This document shows, in pieces, positions 41,843-51,800 of a stretch of 64,000 nt of DNA (positions are counted from its first letter, which is position 1; every line of letters starts with the position of its first letter). The translations under genes were made by a program, and so were the position numbers. This DNA comes from Mycobacterium conspicuum (lineage in GTDB: Bacteria; Actinomycetota; Actinomycetes; Mycobacteriales; Mycobacteriaceae), in assembly GCF_010730195.1 (NCBI RefSeq), contig NZ_AP022613.1, positions 2,604,001 to 2,668,000 of the forward strand. The letters are read 5' to 3'. A model generated the notes under the pieces. That model saw nothing but the letters and a program-made list of their open reading frames with translations, did not search any database and was not told the DNA's origin.

Positions 41843-41854
41843 CCGGGTACCCGG
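41843..41854. promoter_or_regulatory. 12-bp perfect palindrome before the phosphatase gene
   Basis: CCGGGTACCCGG is fully self-complementary and lies in the 178-bp gap between the divergent PecA-like and RsbU-type genes, 29 bp before the GTG start of the latter. It may be an operator for either gene. High GC means a chance palindrome of this length cannot be excluded. Confidence 0.3.
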
Positions 41855-41882
41855 GTTCAATGGGCAGGGCTGGCCCGGGCCG

Positions 41883-44399
41883 GTGAGTGGCGCGAGCGAA
41901 CAGCTTGACGAACTGGTGGCGGCTCGCGATCAGATGGAACATCTGGTGCGGGTCATCGTCGAGATCGGTTCCGATCTGGACCTGGATGTGACGTTGCGTC
42001 GGATCGTCAGTGCGGCGGTGGAACTGAGCGGCGCCCGGTACGGAGCTTTGAAACTGCGTGCCACCGACGCCAGCCCGTCCTCCGTTGTGCGCGCCGGAAT
42101 CAACGACGACGCGGCGCGGCGGCTCAGTGGTCTGCCAGTAGGAGCGGGTATCCGGATCGACGATCTGACCGCTGATCCCGAAGGCGCCGCGCTGCTCGGT
42201 GGCGATCCGCCGATGCGGGCACTCCTCGGCCTACCGATCACCGTGCGCGCGGCCGACTTCGGGAGCCTCTACCTGCTCGACGACCGGCCCGGCCATGTGT
42301 TCTCTGACTCGCAGGAGAACGCCGTGCGGGCGTTGGCCACTGCGGCGGCGGCGGCCATCGACAACGCGCGGCTGTTCGTGCGGGAACGTGAATCGGCGAA
42401 GTGGACGAAGGCCAGCCGCGAGATCACGACGGCATTGTTGTCCGGCGACCCCCGGACGAGGCCGTTGCAACTCATCGTGAACCGCGCGCTGGAGTTGGCC
42501 GGAGCCGAGCAGGCAATCTTGTTGATCCCCAGCGAACCCGATCTGCCCGCCGACCAGGTCGACGCGCTCGTGGTGGCCGCCACGGCAGGCCGCTACTCCT
42601 CCGAAGTGATCGGCCGGCAGGTGCCGATGGCCGGCTCCACCACGGGCGGTGTCGCGCGTCGCGGCCTGCCGCTGATTACCGATTCCTTTCAATACCCGAT
42701 CGAGGGATTCACCGATGTCGGCGAGCGCTCGGCGATCGTCATGCCGCTGATCGCCGACGACGCGGTGCTGGGTGTGATCGCGGTGGCGCGTGACCCGCGG
42801 CAGCCGCCGTTCGACAGCGATTACCTCGAACTTGTCAGTGACTTCGCCCGCCACGCGGCGATTGCCTTGGCGCTGGCGGCGGGTCGCGAACATGCGCTCA
42901 ACCAGGAACTCGCTCAAGCCGACAACGTCGATGACGCGGTGCATACCGCGGCGGAGGAATTGCGTCGGATCTGGCGGGCACGCCGGGTCCTGGCCGTGAC
43001 CTTCCCCAGCCGCCCTTCCTCCGCTGAGGCAGCGTCCGGGGCACCGCGGCTGGTCTCGGTCGGCGAACCCGCACAGTGGTTCGATCTGCCGCCCCAGACT
43101 CGTCAGCTGCTCGGCTCGGTGCGCGCCGGCGACCTGCTGACCCCCAACACCACGCAGCCCGGAACGGCGGCCATCGCGCTGCAGCATCCCGACGGTGTGC
43201 TCGTCGTCTGGATCGATCTGGCAGAAGAACGGCCGTTCACCCTCGAGGACCAGACCCGGCTCACCGTGCTGGCCGGTCGCCTCGGCCAGGCGCTGCAGCG
43301 GGTGCACCAGGTCGACCAACAGCGCGAAACCGCGCTCGCGCTGCAACACGCCATCCTGGGCCCGGCTGACCTGCCGCACGGGTTCGCGGTGCGCTATCAG
43401 GCCGCCGCCCGCCCGTTACAGGTCGGCGGCGACTGGTATGACGTCGTCGAGTTGGAGGACGGCCGGATCGCGTTGATCGTCGGCGACTGTGTCGGCCATG
43501 GGCTGGACGCTGCCACCGTGATGGGGCAGCTGCGCAGCGCCTGCCGCGCGCTACTTTTCCAAAATCCAAGTCCCGCAACCGCTCTCGAGTGGCTGGACCG
43601 GTTCGCGGCCCGGCTGCCCGGCGCCCAGTGCACCACCGCCGTGTGCGCGGTGCTCAACCGCGAGACCGGTGAACTCGTGTACTCCAGCGCCGGGCACCCG
43701 CCGCCGATCGTGGCGCACGCCGACGGGACCACCCGGATACTCGACGATGGCCACACCATCGCTTTGGGCATCCGACCCCACCGGTCGCGCCCCGAAGCCA
43801 GCGTGATCCTGCCGGCGCGCGGCTGCCTGGTGCTCTACACCGACGGTCTGGTCGAACGTCGCCGCATACCGCTCGATGACGGCATCGCCCGCGCGGCCGC
43901 CTTCGTTCAAGAGGGCCTCGCCGCCCCGCTGGATGACTTGGCGGACCAGATCATGTCCCGTCTCGCCCCCAGCGGCGGCTATCAGGACGACGTGGCGCTC
44001 CTCATGTACCGCCACCCCGCCCCGCTGGAGCTGGAGTTTCCCGCCCACGTCAGCCAGGTCGCGACGACCCGGATGGCGTTACGCAGCTGGTTGAAACGAG
44101 CCGGGGTGAACGCCGCCGAGACGATGAAGGTGCTGATTGCCGCGGGCGAGGCGGTCGCCAACGCCATCGAACACGGACACCGCAAAAATCCGGACTGCAC
44201 GATTCGTCTGGACGCGACCGCGCTGGTCGACGAGGTGCAGTTGACCATCGCCGACACCGGCTCGTGGAAGACCCCCCAACCGGCCGTCAACGCCCATCGC
44301 GGTCGCGGTATCACCCTCATGCGAGGCCTGATGCACGACGTCACGATCGACCCCGACGCCGCCGGGACAACCGTCCACCTATCCGCGAGGATCACATGA
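41883..44399 (+). CDS. GAF-GAF-PP2C phosphatase with C-terminal HATPase (RsbU/RsbW-like fusion)
   Basis: An 838-residue stress-signalling protein. Two GAF domains (VIVEIGSDLDLDVTLRRIVS to about residue 170; ASREITTALLSGDPRTRPL to about 340) are followed by a third, diverged sensor-like part, then a SpoIIE-type PP2C phosphatase (QVGGDWYDVVELEDGRIAL, VGDCVGHGLDAA, LYTDGLVERR, GYQDDVALLMYR) and a C-terminal HATPase_c kinase with GEAVANAIEHGHRK and the DTGSWKTP and GRGITLMRGL boxes. A single protein thus contains opposing phosphatase and kinase activities. It overlaps the STAS gene start. Confidence 0.92.
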   Translation: MSGASEQLDELVAARDQMEHLVRVIVEIGSDLDLDVTLRRIVSAAVELSGARYGALKLRATDASPSSVVRAGINDDAARRLSGLPVGAGIRIDDLTADPEGAALLGGDPPMRALLGLPITVRAADFGSLYLLDDRPGHVFSDSQENAVRALATAAAAAIDNARLFVRERESAKWTKASREITTALLSGDPRTRPLQLIVNRALELAGAEQAILLIPSEPDLPADQVDALVVAATAGRYSSEVIGRQVPMAGSTTGGVARRGLPLITDSFQYPIEGFTDVGERSAIVMPLIADDAVLGVIAVARDPRQPPFDSDYLELVSDFARHAAIALALAAGREHALNQELAQADNVDDAVHTAAEELRRIWRARRVLAVTFPSRPSSAEAASGAPRLVSVGEPAQWFDLPPQTRQLLGSVRAGDLLTPNTTQPGTAAIALQHPDGVLVVWIDLAEERPFTLEDQTRLTVLAGRLGQALQRVHQVDQQRETALALQHAILGPADLPHGFAVRYQAAARPLQVGGDWYDVVELEDGRIALIVGDCVGHGLDAATVMGQLRSACRALLFQNPSPATALEWLDRFAARLPGAQCTTAVCAVLNRETGELVYSSAGHPPPIVAHADGTTRILDDGHTIALGIRPHRSRPEASVILPARGCLVLYTDGLVERRRIPLDDGIARAAAFVQEGLAAPLDDLADQIMSRLAPSGGYQDDVALLMYRHPAPLELEFPAHVSQVATTRMALRSWLKRAGVNAAETMKVLIAAGEAVANAIEHGHRKNPDCTIRLDATALVDEVQLTIADTGSWKTPQPAVNAHRGRGITLMRGLMHDVTIDPDAAGTTVHLSARIT

Positions 44400-44710
44400 T
44401 GCCCACCTCGCTCACCCTCGACACCGCACGCTGCAGCGAAGGGAAGCTCACGTTGAGGGCAGCGGGGGAGATCGACCTGAGCAATGTCGACGTATTCGAC
44501 CAGACCCTCGGCGCTGCCACGGCCGAGGCCGCCGGACGCGGGGAAACCCTCACCGTCGACCTCACCGCGGTGGAGTACCTGGACAGCGCCGCAATCAACG
44601 TGCTGTTCACCCGCGCGGACCATATCCGCCTGCTCGCGAATCCACTGCTGATACCCGTTTTCAAAGTCAGCGGCCTGTCCGAGCTGGTCGCCGTCGAATC
44701 GGCGGGTTGA
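44399..44710 (+). CDS. STAS-domain anti-sigma-factor antagonist
   Basis: A 103-residue (104 from the ATG at 44396) STAS protein. LTLRAAGEIDLSNVDVF and the phosphorylatable LDSAAINVLF (Ser in DSA) match SpoIIAA/RsbV proteins. The ATG at 44399 overlaps the stop of the phosphatase-kinase fusion gene, so the two are partners: the HATPase would phosphorylate and the PP2C dephosphorylate this protein, thereby controlling an alternative sigma factor. The sigma factor is not in the window. Confidence 0.92.
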   Translation: MPTSLTLDTARCSEGKLTLRAAGEIDLSNVDVFDQTLGAATAEAAGRGETLTVDLTAVEYLDSAAINVLFTRADHIRLLANPLLIPVFKVSGLSELVAVESAG

Positions 44711-44768
44711 CGGCCAAAGGCGTTGCTGCGCAGGATTTTTCAGGCAGCGTCCAAACGGCCGTGAACGG

Positions 44769-45473
44769 TTATTGCGGCGGAGTCGGGGTCATGGAGCCGA
44801 TGTAGTAGGTTTCGTGCCCGGTCGGGTAGCCGCCGCCGTCGGTGCAGATATGAACGTGGTCGTAGTGGTTGGCGGTTTCGTTCCCAAGGTCGGCCGTCCA
44901 ACTCCCGGACGTGGGTCCCAGGTAGATCTTCTGCCGCCAGATGACGTGGTTGATGCCCCAACGTTTGGCATTCGCCAGGGCGAAGCCGGCGATTTGGTTG
45001 CCGAGTTCGATGCCTTCCGGGCTGTTGTGGTCCGGGATCATCACGTCGATCGCCAATCCGTTGGGATGCCAGGGCAGGGCGTCTTGCCGGTACCCGTAGA
45101 TGGTCTTGATCTGTGGAAACAACACGCCGATGACACGCGCCGCCCAGATGGTCTTGACCTGCAGCCTGTCTTCGGACGCGACGCCGGCGGACAACGCGAC
45201 CTGGAACTGTTGGCCGGGGCTGGGCGCGTTGGCGGCCAACGATTCGACCTCGGCGGGACTGGCGACGCGGGGGCCGTTGGCCGGCGCGGGCCCCGGGCTC
45301 GGCGGCGGATTGACCTTGGTGGTTTCAACGCGGCTCTGCGGCTGGGGAGGCTGGCCGTGCGACTCGGTGACCTGGGCATAGATCATCGCGGCAGAGACGA
45401 GGAGCGAGGCGGCGACCGCGGACCAGGCCCCCCGGCTCTTGACTGACGTGCCTTTGTCTCCAAACAAGCCCAC
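44769..45473 (-). CDS. membrane-anchored peptidase-like protein (LAS-type fold)
   Basis: A 234-residue protein. A basic N-terminus is followed by a single hydrophobic helix (WSAVAASLLVSAAMIYAQV), then a proline-rich linker, and from about residue 120 a globular domain with YRQDALPWHPNGLAIDVMIP and NHYDHVHI. The pattern HxxGxAxD...HxH places it with D-Ala-D-Ala carboxypeptidase/LAS-type zinc enzymes (ARB-07466-like C-terminal domain). It probably acts on peptidoglycan outside the membrane. No operon partner. Confidence 0.8.
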   Translation of the reverse strand: MGLFGDKGTSVKSRGAWSAVAASLLVSAAMIYAQVTESHGQPPQPQSRVETTKVNPPPSPGPAPANGPRVASPAEVESLAANAPSPGQQFQVALSAGVASEDRLQVKTIWAARVIGVLFPQIKTIYGYRQDALPWHPNGLAIDVMIPDHNSPEGIELGNQIAGFALANAKRWGINHVIWRQKIYLGPTSGSWTADLGNETANHYDHVHICTDGGGYPTGHETYYIGSMTPTPPQ

Positions 45474-45609
45474 GCACAGTTACTTTAGTGTCGCGTGCGA
45501 CGCGTGTGGCGAACTTCGTCATCTCTGACGCGCCGGTCCGGCGAGTGGGTCACACAGACGGTGCCGCTGGATACCCTTATCAGCACTCGAATCGTGGTGA
45601 AAGGGCGGC

Positions 45610-47124
45610 GTGTCACTTCTGGTCGTGCTCCCCGAGGTAGTGCAGTCGGCGGCCGCCGAGCTGCGTGACATCGGGGCGGAACTGGGTGCGGCGCGGGTGG
45701 TCGCTGCGGCTCCGACGACCGGGCTACCGGCGGCCGGCGCCGACGAGGTATCGGTGGCGGTGGCGGCGCTGTTCACCGGCCACGGTCGGCAGTTCCACAC
45801 GGTTAGCCTGCAGGCCAGCGCGTTTCACCAACGGTTTGTCCGGGCGCTGCACTCGGGGGCCGGGGCGTACCAGCTCACCGAGGCGCTGGGTGGCCGCCCG
45901 CTGATCGGCAACGGCGCCGACGGCGGCCCCGGGCAACCCGGCGGGCCCGGGGGATGGCTCTATGGCAACGGCGGGGCGGGCGGCGCAGGCACGGCGCCGG
46001 GAATGGCCGGTGGGCCCGGCGGGGCCGCGGGGCTGATCGGCGACGGGGGCCGCGGGGGCGCCGGCGGCGCAGGCGCGAATGGGGGGGCCGGCGGCCGCGG
46101 CGGCTTGTTGTTCGGTCACGGCGGAACCGGTGGCCAGGCCGGCAGCGGCGCGGCGGGCGGCGCCGGCGGTGCCGCGGGATTGATCGGCAACGGCGGCGCG
46201 GGGGGTGCCGGCGTGAGCGGGCTTCATGGCGGCCCTGGCGGCAGCGGCGGCGCGCTGCTCGGCCGCACCGGGCCGGTGGGCGCCGGTCCGACGGGCACCG
46301 TACCGCTGCAGCTCCTCAGCGGCGCTAACGGCGTCGAGCCAGCGATCAACATCTCCGTCAACGGCGGGCCCAGTGTGCCCGTCGTGGTCGATACCGGATC
46401 CGAAGGCCTGGTTATTCCGTTGCGGGACATCGGAATTCTCGGTCTCGGACACCCCACCGGCGTTACCGGCGTCGCCTATGGTTCGGGGATACTTCTGGTC
46501 TGCTGCACCTTTCAAACCACGGTGAATTTCGGGAACGGCATCGTCTCCGCGTCGACTAGCGTCAACATTCCGGTTCTGACGATCCCGATCTCGCTTGACG
46601 GTGTGCGCTTCATGTTGGCGGGCCAGACCTACGGTTACGCCGACGGCATCTTGGGCATCGGGGCCAACGCGACGGCCCCGGGGCCCAGTAGCGTGACGAC
46701 CGCGTTGCCGGGCGAGCTCAACCAGGGTGTGCTGTTCAACGAACCCCAGGGCTACCTGCAGTTCGGGCCCAACCCGCTACCCGCCGGGGTGCCGGTGGTC
46801 GGAGCACCGTTCACCGCCCTGAACGTATCCATCGACAACGGGCCGATGCACAGCGTTTCCGCCATCATCGACAGCGGCGGCGAGCAAGGCTACCTCCCTT
46901 CGTCGATTGGGAGGTCGATCGGGAGCGTGCCGCCGGGCACCACGATCTCGGTCTACACCAGCGACGGGAACACGCTGCTGTACTCGTACACGACAACCGC
47001 GGGGAACAGCCCGACGGTGGTATCCGGCGACCAGATGAACACCGGCAACGAGCCCTTCGCGCTGGGACCGGTGTACATCTCGTACAGCCCGAGCGGCGTC
47101 GGCGCCACGGTCTTCGACACCTAG
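45610..47124 (+). CDS. PE_PGRS aspartic protease, PecA-like (copy 2)
   Basis: A 504-residue protein starting at a GTG. The PE domain is diverged (MSLLVVLPEVVQSAAAEL, signal YQLTE), the PGRS region at about 98-225 is longer than in copy 1, and the protease domain has VVVDTGSEGLVIP with D261 and AIIDSGGEQGYLP as the second site. C-terminal TTISVYTSDGNTLLYSYTTT is shared with copy 1, showing common origin. Divergence in the PE part suggests different export or substrate behaviour. The stop overlaps the convergent LLM gene stop. Confidence 0.87.
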   Translation: MSLLVVLPEVVQSAAAELRDIGAELGAARVVAAAPTTGLPAAGADEVSVAVAALFTGHGRQFHTVSLQASAFHQRFVRALHSGAGAYQLTEALGGRPLIGNGADGGPGQPGGPGGWLYGNGGAGGAGTAPGMAGGPGGAAGLIGDGGRGGAGGAGANGGAGGRGGLLFGHGGTGGQAGSGAAGGAGGAAGLIGNGGAGGAGVSGLHGGPGGSGGALLGRTGPVGAGPTGTVPLQLLSGANGVEPAINISVNGGPSVPVVVDTGSEGLVIPLRDIGILGLGHPTGVTGVAYGSGILLVCCTFQTTVNFGNGIVSASTSVNIPVLTIPISLDGVRFMLAGQTYGYADGILGIGANATAPGPSSVTTALPGELNQGVLFNEPQGYLQFGPNPLPAGVPVVGAPFTALNVSIDNGPMHSVSAIIDSGGEQGYLPSSIGRSIGSVPPGTTISVYTSDGNTLLYSYTTTAGNSPTVVSGDQMNTGNEPFALGPVYISYSPSGVGATVFDT

Positions 47125-48152
47125 CTGGCCGATATGCGTTGAGCGACTTCGCCATATCGCTCGAAGCGTTCAGCATCGGCGAGTGCGTTATACAAGACGA
47201 TGCGGGTCGCGACTCCTGCGTACTTTGCGACAAGCGCGTCGGCCAAACCATCCCATGTCGACTCGGTGGCGAACACGGCCAGGTGGTCGTCGGTGATCTG
47301 GGCCGCCATGCCCTTGAAGTCACCGGCCTTCTGCTTCTCCCGCAGCCGGGCGGTCGTGCCCTCAAACCCAGCCTCGTCCAGGATGAAGGAGTAGTTCGGC
47401 GTACTTGCATAGAAACTCATGCTGGCCCGCGCGAGCTCACGCTCGTTGTGGCGTTCTTCGTCGGTGTCGCCGACGATCGTCATGACCGGCACGATGACCG
47501 CGAGGTCCGACGGTGACCGATTCGATTTCTGCGCTCCGGCAGCAATATTGGGGACGACGTGGCGCGCCAGGTATCCGGGCTCACCGAGCGGATGGACGTG
47601 GACTCCGTCGGCGACCTCGCCCGCCATGCGCAGCATCCACGGATTGACGGCGGCGATGTCGACCTTGGGGTCGGGCGCATCGATGGATCCCGGGCTCCAC
47701 TGCGGCGTGATGAAGTCCAGGTCGTAGAACTCTCCGTGGTGATCGAGCGTCCCCGTCCGGAACGCGGCGAAACACGCCTTCACGGCGTGCACGTAATCGT
47801 GCAGCCGGGGACCCGGACGCTCGAATTGCACGCCGTATCGCCGCACCACGTGCGTGCGCACCTGGGTGCCCAGGCCCAGCCGGAACTTCCCGTTCGTCGC
47901 CTCTTGGAGTTCCCATGCCGTCGCAGCTGTGACGAACGGGCTACGCGGAAAGGCGACCGCAACGCCGGTCGAGAGCTCCAGACCGGGCGCCGCCTGAGCT
48001 GCCACTGCGGCGTTGAGATAGGCGGTACGGCCGGTTTCGGTGAGCAGGAGGCCAGAAAATCCTGCGGCCTGGGTGCGCCGGGCGGTGTCGCCGATCAGGG
48101 CCAGGGGCAGTGGAACGGTCATCACGTCGACATGCACAGTCGAACGGTACAT
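47121..48152 (-). CDS. LLM-class F420-dependent oxidoreductase
   Basis: A 343-residue TIM-barrel protein of the luciferase-like monooxygenase class (TIGR03617-type). GFSGLLLTETGRTAYLNAAV, ELSTGVAVAFPRSPFVTAAT, KFRLGLGTQVRTHVVRRYG and AAVNPWMLRMAGEVADGVHV are typical of mycobacterial F420 enzymes. The ends of this gene and the convergent PE_PGRS gene overlap by 4 bp. Substrate unknown. The intergenic region at 48153-48634 lies upstream. Confidence 0.9.
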   Translation of the reverse strand: MYRSTVHVDVMTVPLPLALIGDTARRTQAAGFSGLLLTETGRTAYLNAAVAAQAAPGLELSTGVAVAFPRSPFVTAATAWELQEATNGKFRLGLGTQVRTHVVRRYGVQFERPGPRLHDYVHAVKACFAAFRTGTLDHHGEFYDLDFITPQWSPGSIDAPDPKVDIAAVNPWMLRMAGEVADGVHVHPLGEPGYLARHVVPNIAAGAQKSNRSPSDLAVIVPVMTIVGDTDEERHNERELARASMSFYASTPNYSFILDEAGFEGTTARLREKQKAGDFKGMAAQITDDHLAVFATESTWDGLADALVAKYAGVATRIVLYNALADAERFERYGEVAQRISAS

Positions 48153-48634
48153 CGTTTAACCACGTTGGCGCACCGCCCATTTGGGGGCGGAAGTGCTCAG
48201 TGTGGTGACGGCACCGCCGCGGGTCGTGGTTTCAGGACCAGGCTCACCGCGACCGCGACGACGACAATCCCAGCACAGATCCACCGTGCGGACTGGAATC
48301 ATGCTGGCGGTCGCGCTCACCCGCGATCCCCCCGGGTGGCCGAGGTCAACGGGGCGCATCGGCCGCGGCAGCCGGCGAGCAAGAAATCCGCAAGAACTTC
48401 GCGGTCGTGTCGCAAGCGGCGTGCTGCAACCTGAGTGAAGCCGGCCGCAAAGGTGCGGCCGACCCGCGTCTCTGCAGTCGGCACGGGACCGATAGCAACG
48501 CGGAAGGGCCCCGAACTCAAGGTTGCTGGTGTTATGTTGGCGTCGCCGGTCCGTGACCTGCAGACAGCGTTTTACGGTTCCGCGCTCGCCGGTCTGGCCC
48601 TTGACCCATCTCGAGTAGGCGGTGAGGAGAACGA
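48153..48634. other. gap upstream of the NRPS operon with a possible gene relic
   Basis: About 480 bp. On the minus strand, 48197-48303 reads RWICAGIVVVAVAVSLVLKP to a stop in one frame, which looks like the last helix of a membrane transporter; the rest of that gene is absent. Otherwise no gene is seen. The promoter of the MbtH-NRPS operon should lie within the last 150 bp before 48635, but no convincing -10/-35 pair can be named. Confidence 0.35.
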
Positions 48635-48862
48635 GTGAGCATCAATCCGTTCGACGACGACAGCGGTAGCTTCTTCGTCTTGATCAACGACGAAGAGCAA
48701 CACAGCCTGTGGCCGGTTTTCGCCGATGTTCCGGCCGGGTGGCGGGTGGTCTTCGGCGAAGCGGACCGGGCCGCGTGCCTGGAATACATCGAACAGAACT
48801 GGCCCGATATCCGCCCGAAGAGTCTGCGCGAAAGGTTGGCGCAGCCGGGCACCGACTCCTGA
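48635..48862 (+). CDS. MbtH-like NRPS chaperone
   Basis: A 75-residue protein, GTG start with GAGGAGA upstream. NPFDDDSGSFFVLINDEEQH, SLWPVFADVPAGWRVVFG and the three conserved Trp residues (SLWPVF, GWRVVF, NWPDIRPKSL) are the family signature. MbtH-like proteins bind adenylation domains and are needed for their solubility or activity. Three bases separate its stop from the GTG start of the NRPS, so it is the dedicated partner of that enzyme. Confidence 0.96.
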   Translation: MSINPFDDDSGSFFVLINDEEQHSLWPVFADVPAGWRVVFGEADRAACLEYIEQNWPDIRPKSLRERLAQPGTDS

Positions 48863-48865
48863 TCC

Positions 48866-51800
48866 GTGAGCCGTCGGGTTGGCGGTCGAATGAAGCGTAA
48901 CGGGGATGAGCCGGTCAAGATCCGTGGCTACCGTGTCGAGCTGGGGGAGGTTCGGGCCGCGCTGGCGGAGCTGGCGGGGGTGGATCGGGCGGCGGTGATC
49001 GTCCGCGAGGACCGCCCCGGCGACCGGCGACTGGTCGGCTATGTCACCGAGTCCCGCCGTGGGGCGGTGGACCCGGCCGGGGCGCGCGCGGGGCTGGCGG
49101 AGCGGTTGCCGTCCTACATGATTCCGGCCGAGGTGCTGGTGCTCGAAGCGCTGCCGTTGACCGCCGACGGCGACGTCGACACCCGCGCCCTGCCGGCACC
49201 GGAGCCGCGCATCGACCCCCGCATCAAGCAAGTGCTGCACGACGTCTTCGCGCGCCTGCTCGGCGTGGACGAGGTCGGCATCGACGAGTCGTTCTTCGAT
49301 CTGGGCGGGGATTCGTTGTCGGCGATGCGGGCCATCACCGCGGTCAACGCGGCCCTGGACGTCGACCTCAAGGTGGGCGCCCTGTTCAACTCGCCGACGA
49401 TCGCCCAGTTGGCGGCGCGCATCGACGGCAACTCTGGTGGGCTCATGCCGTTGCGGGCCGGGGCGCGGCCCGCGGTGATTCCGTTGTCGTTCGCGCAGAG
49501 CAGGCTGTGGTTCATCGCCCAATTGCAGGGGCCCTCACCGGTTTACAACCGGTCGATGGCGCTGCGCCTGCGAGGGCAGCTGGATGTCGACGCACTGCAG
49601 GTGGCGCTGGTCGATCTGGTGGGTCGGCACGAGAGCCTGCGCACCGTGTTTTCGGCGGTCGACGGGATACCCCAGCAACTGATCGTTTCGGGCGATCGCG
49701 CCGACTTCGGCTGGGGGGTCGTGGATGCGACGGGATGGCCGGCGGACACGTTGAGCGAGGCCATCGAAGAGGCGGCGCGTGGCTGTTTCGACCTGGAAGC
49801 CGAAATTCCGTTCCGGGCAAGGCTTTTCCGTGTCGCAGACTGCGAGCACGTGTTGCTCATCACGCTGCACCACATCGCCGGAGACGGTTGGTCGATCGGT
49901 GTGCTGGCCGCCGATCTGGGAGCGGCCTACGTCAGCCGGTGCGCCGGCCAGGCCCCGGGCTGGGCCGAATTGCCGGTGCAGTACGTCGATTACGCGCTGT
50001 GGCAGCGGGAGAATCTCGGTGATCTGGCGGACCGAAACAGCCCATTGGCGGCCCAAGTCGGCTATTGGGAAGAGGCGCTCGCAGGCATGCCCGACCGCCT
50101 TGCTCTGCCGACCGATCGGCCCTACCCGTTGGTCGCCGACCACCGTGGCGCCAGCGTGGTGGTGGAGTGGTCGGCCGACTTGCAGCGGCGGGTGGGAAGC
50201 GTTGCCCACGAATATAATTCGACCAGCTTCATGGTGGTTCAAGCCGCCCTGGCGGCGCTGTTGTCGCGCCTGAGCAGCAGCGCCGACGTGGCGGTGGGAT
50301 TCCCGATCGCCGGCCGCGGAGATCCGGCCCTGGACGGCCTGATCGGATTCTTCGTCAACACCCTGGTGTTGCGGACCGACCTGACCGGGAATCCGACCTT
50401 CACCGAGCTACTCGATCAGGTACGACAGCGAAGCCTGTCCGCCTACGAGCACCAGGACGTGCCCTTCGAAGCGCTTGTCGATAGGCTCAACCCCCCGCGA
50501 TCGCGGACGCATCACCCGCTGATCCAGGTGATGTTGGCCTGGCAGAACTTCACCTGGCAATACGACGACCCCGCCGCCGGGCTGGCGCTGGGGGATCTGC
50601 AAGCAAGTCCCATGGCGCTGCGCACCCACACCGCCCGCATGGATCTGGTGTTCTCCCTGGCTGAACGCTTCACCGACAACGGTGTGCCCGACGGCATCGT
50701 CGGGACGGTGGAATTCCGCACCGACGTGTTCGACGCCGCCAGCATCGAGACGCTGGTGCGGCGTTTCGAAAAGGTCTTGGTCGCGGTGACGGCCGACCCG
50801 ACGGCGCGGGTGTCGTCGTTGGATCTGCTCGACGCCGGGGAACGGGCCCTGCTGCAGGGCTGGGGTAACCGGTCGGCATTGACTCGGGCCGCGCCCGCGG
50901 CTGTGGCGATTCCCGAGGTGTTTGCCGCCCAGGCCGCGCGGTCGCCCGACTCGGTGGCGCTGGTGTGCGCAGACCGCTCGTGGACGTACCGGGACGTCGA
51001 GGAAGCGTCGAATCGGTTGGCGCACTTACTTGTTGACCGTGGCATCGGCTCGGGCGCGTGTGTGGCGTTGCTGTGTGAGCGGTCGGCGGAGGCGATCGTC
51101 GCGATCCTGGCGGTGCTCAAGACCGGGGCGGCGTACGTACCGCTGGACCCGGCCCACCCGGCGGCGCGTACCGATTTCATGCTCGGGGATGCCGCGCCGA
51201 CGGCCGCGATCACCACCGCCGCACTGCGCCCGCGGCTGGATGGACACGACTTGCCCGTCCTCGACGTCGCCGACCCGTGCATCGCCGGCTACCCGTGCAC
51301 GAGCTTGCCCGCGCCGGCGGCGGACGGCATCGCGTACGTCATCTACACCTCGGGCACGACCGGTGCGCCCAAGGGTGTGGCCATTACGCATCGCAACCTG
51401 ACCCAGCTGATCGCGTCGCTGGACGCGGGCCTCCCGACGGCCGCGGAGCAGGTGTGGACGCAATGCCACTCCTATGTCTTCGACTTCTCGGTGTGGGAGA
51501 CCTGGGGTGCGCTCTTGCGGGGCGGCCGGCTGGTGGTGGTGCCCGAGTCGGTGGCGGGCTCGCCGAGCGACTTCCACGAACTGCTGGTCTCGCAGCGGGT
51601 CAACGTGATCACCCAGACCCCGTCGGCGGTGGGGGCATTGTCGACCGACGGGCTGGACTCCGCGGCCTTGCTGGTGGGCGGCGAGGCATGCCCGGCCGAG
51701 GTGGTGGATCGGTGGGCCCCCGGGCGGGTGATGATCAACGCCTACGGTCCCACCGAAACCACCATCTATGTGGCGCTGAGCGGAGCCCTGCGGGCGCATT

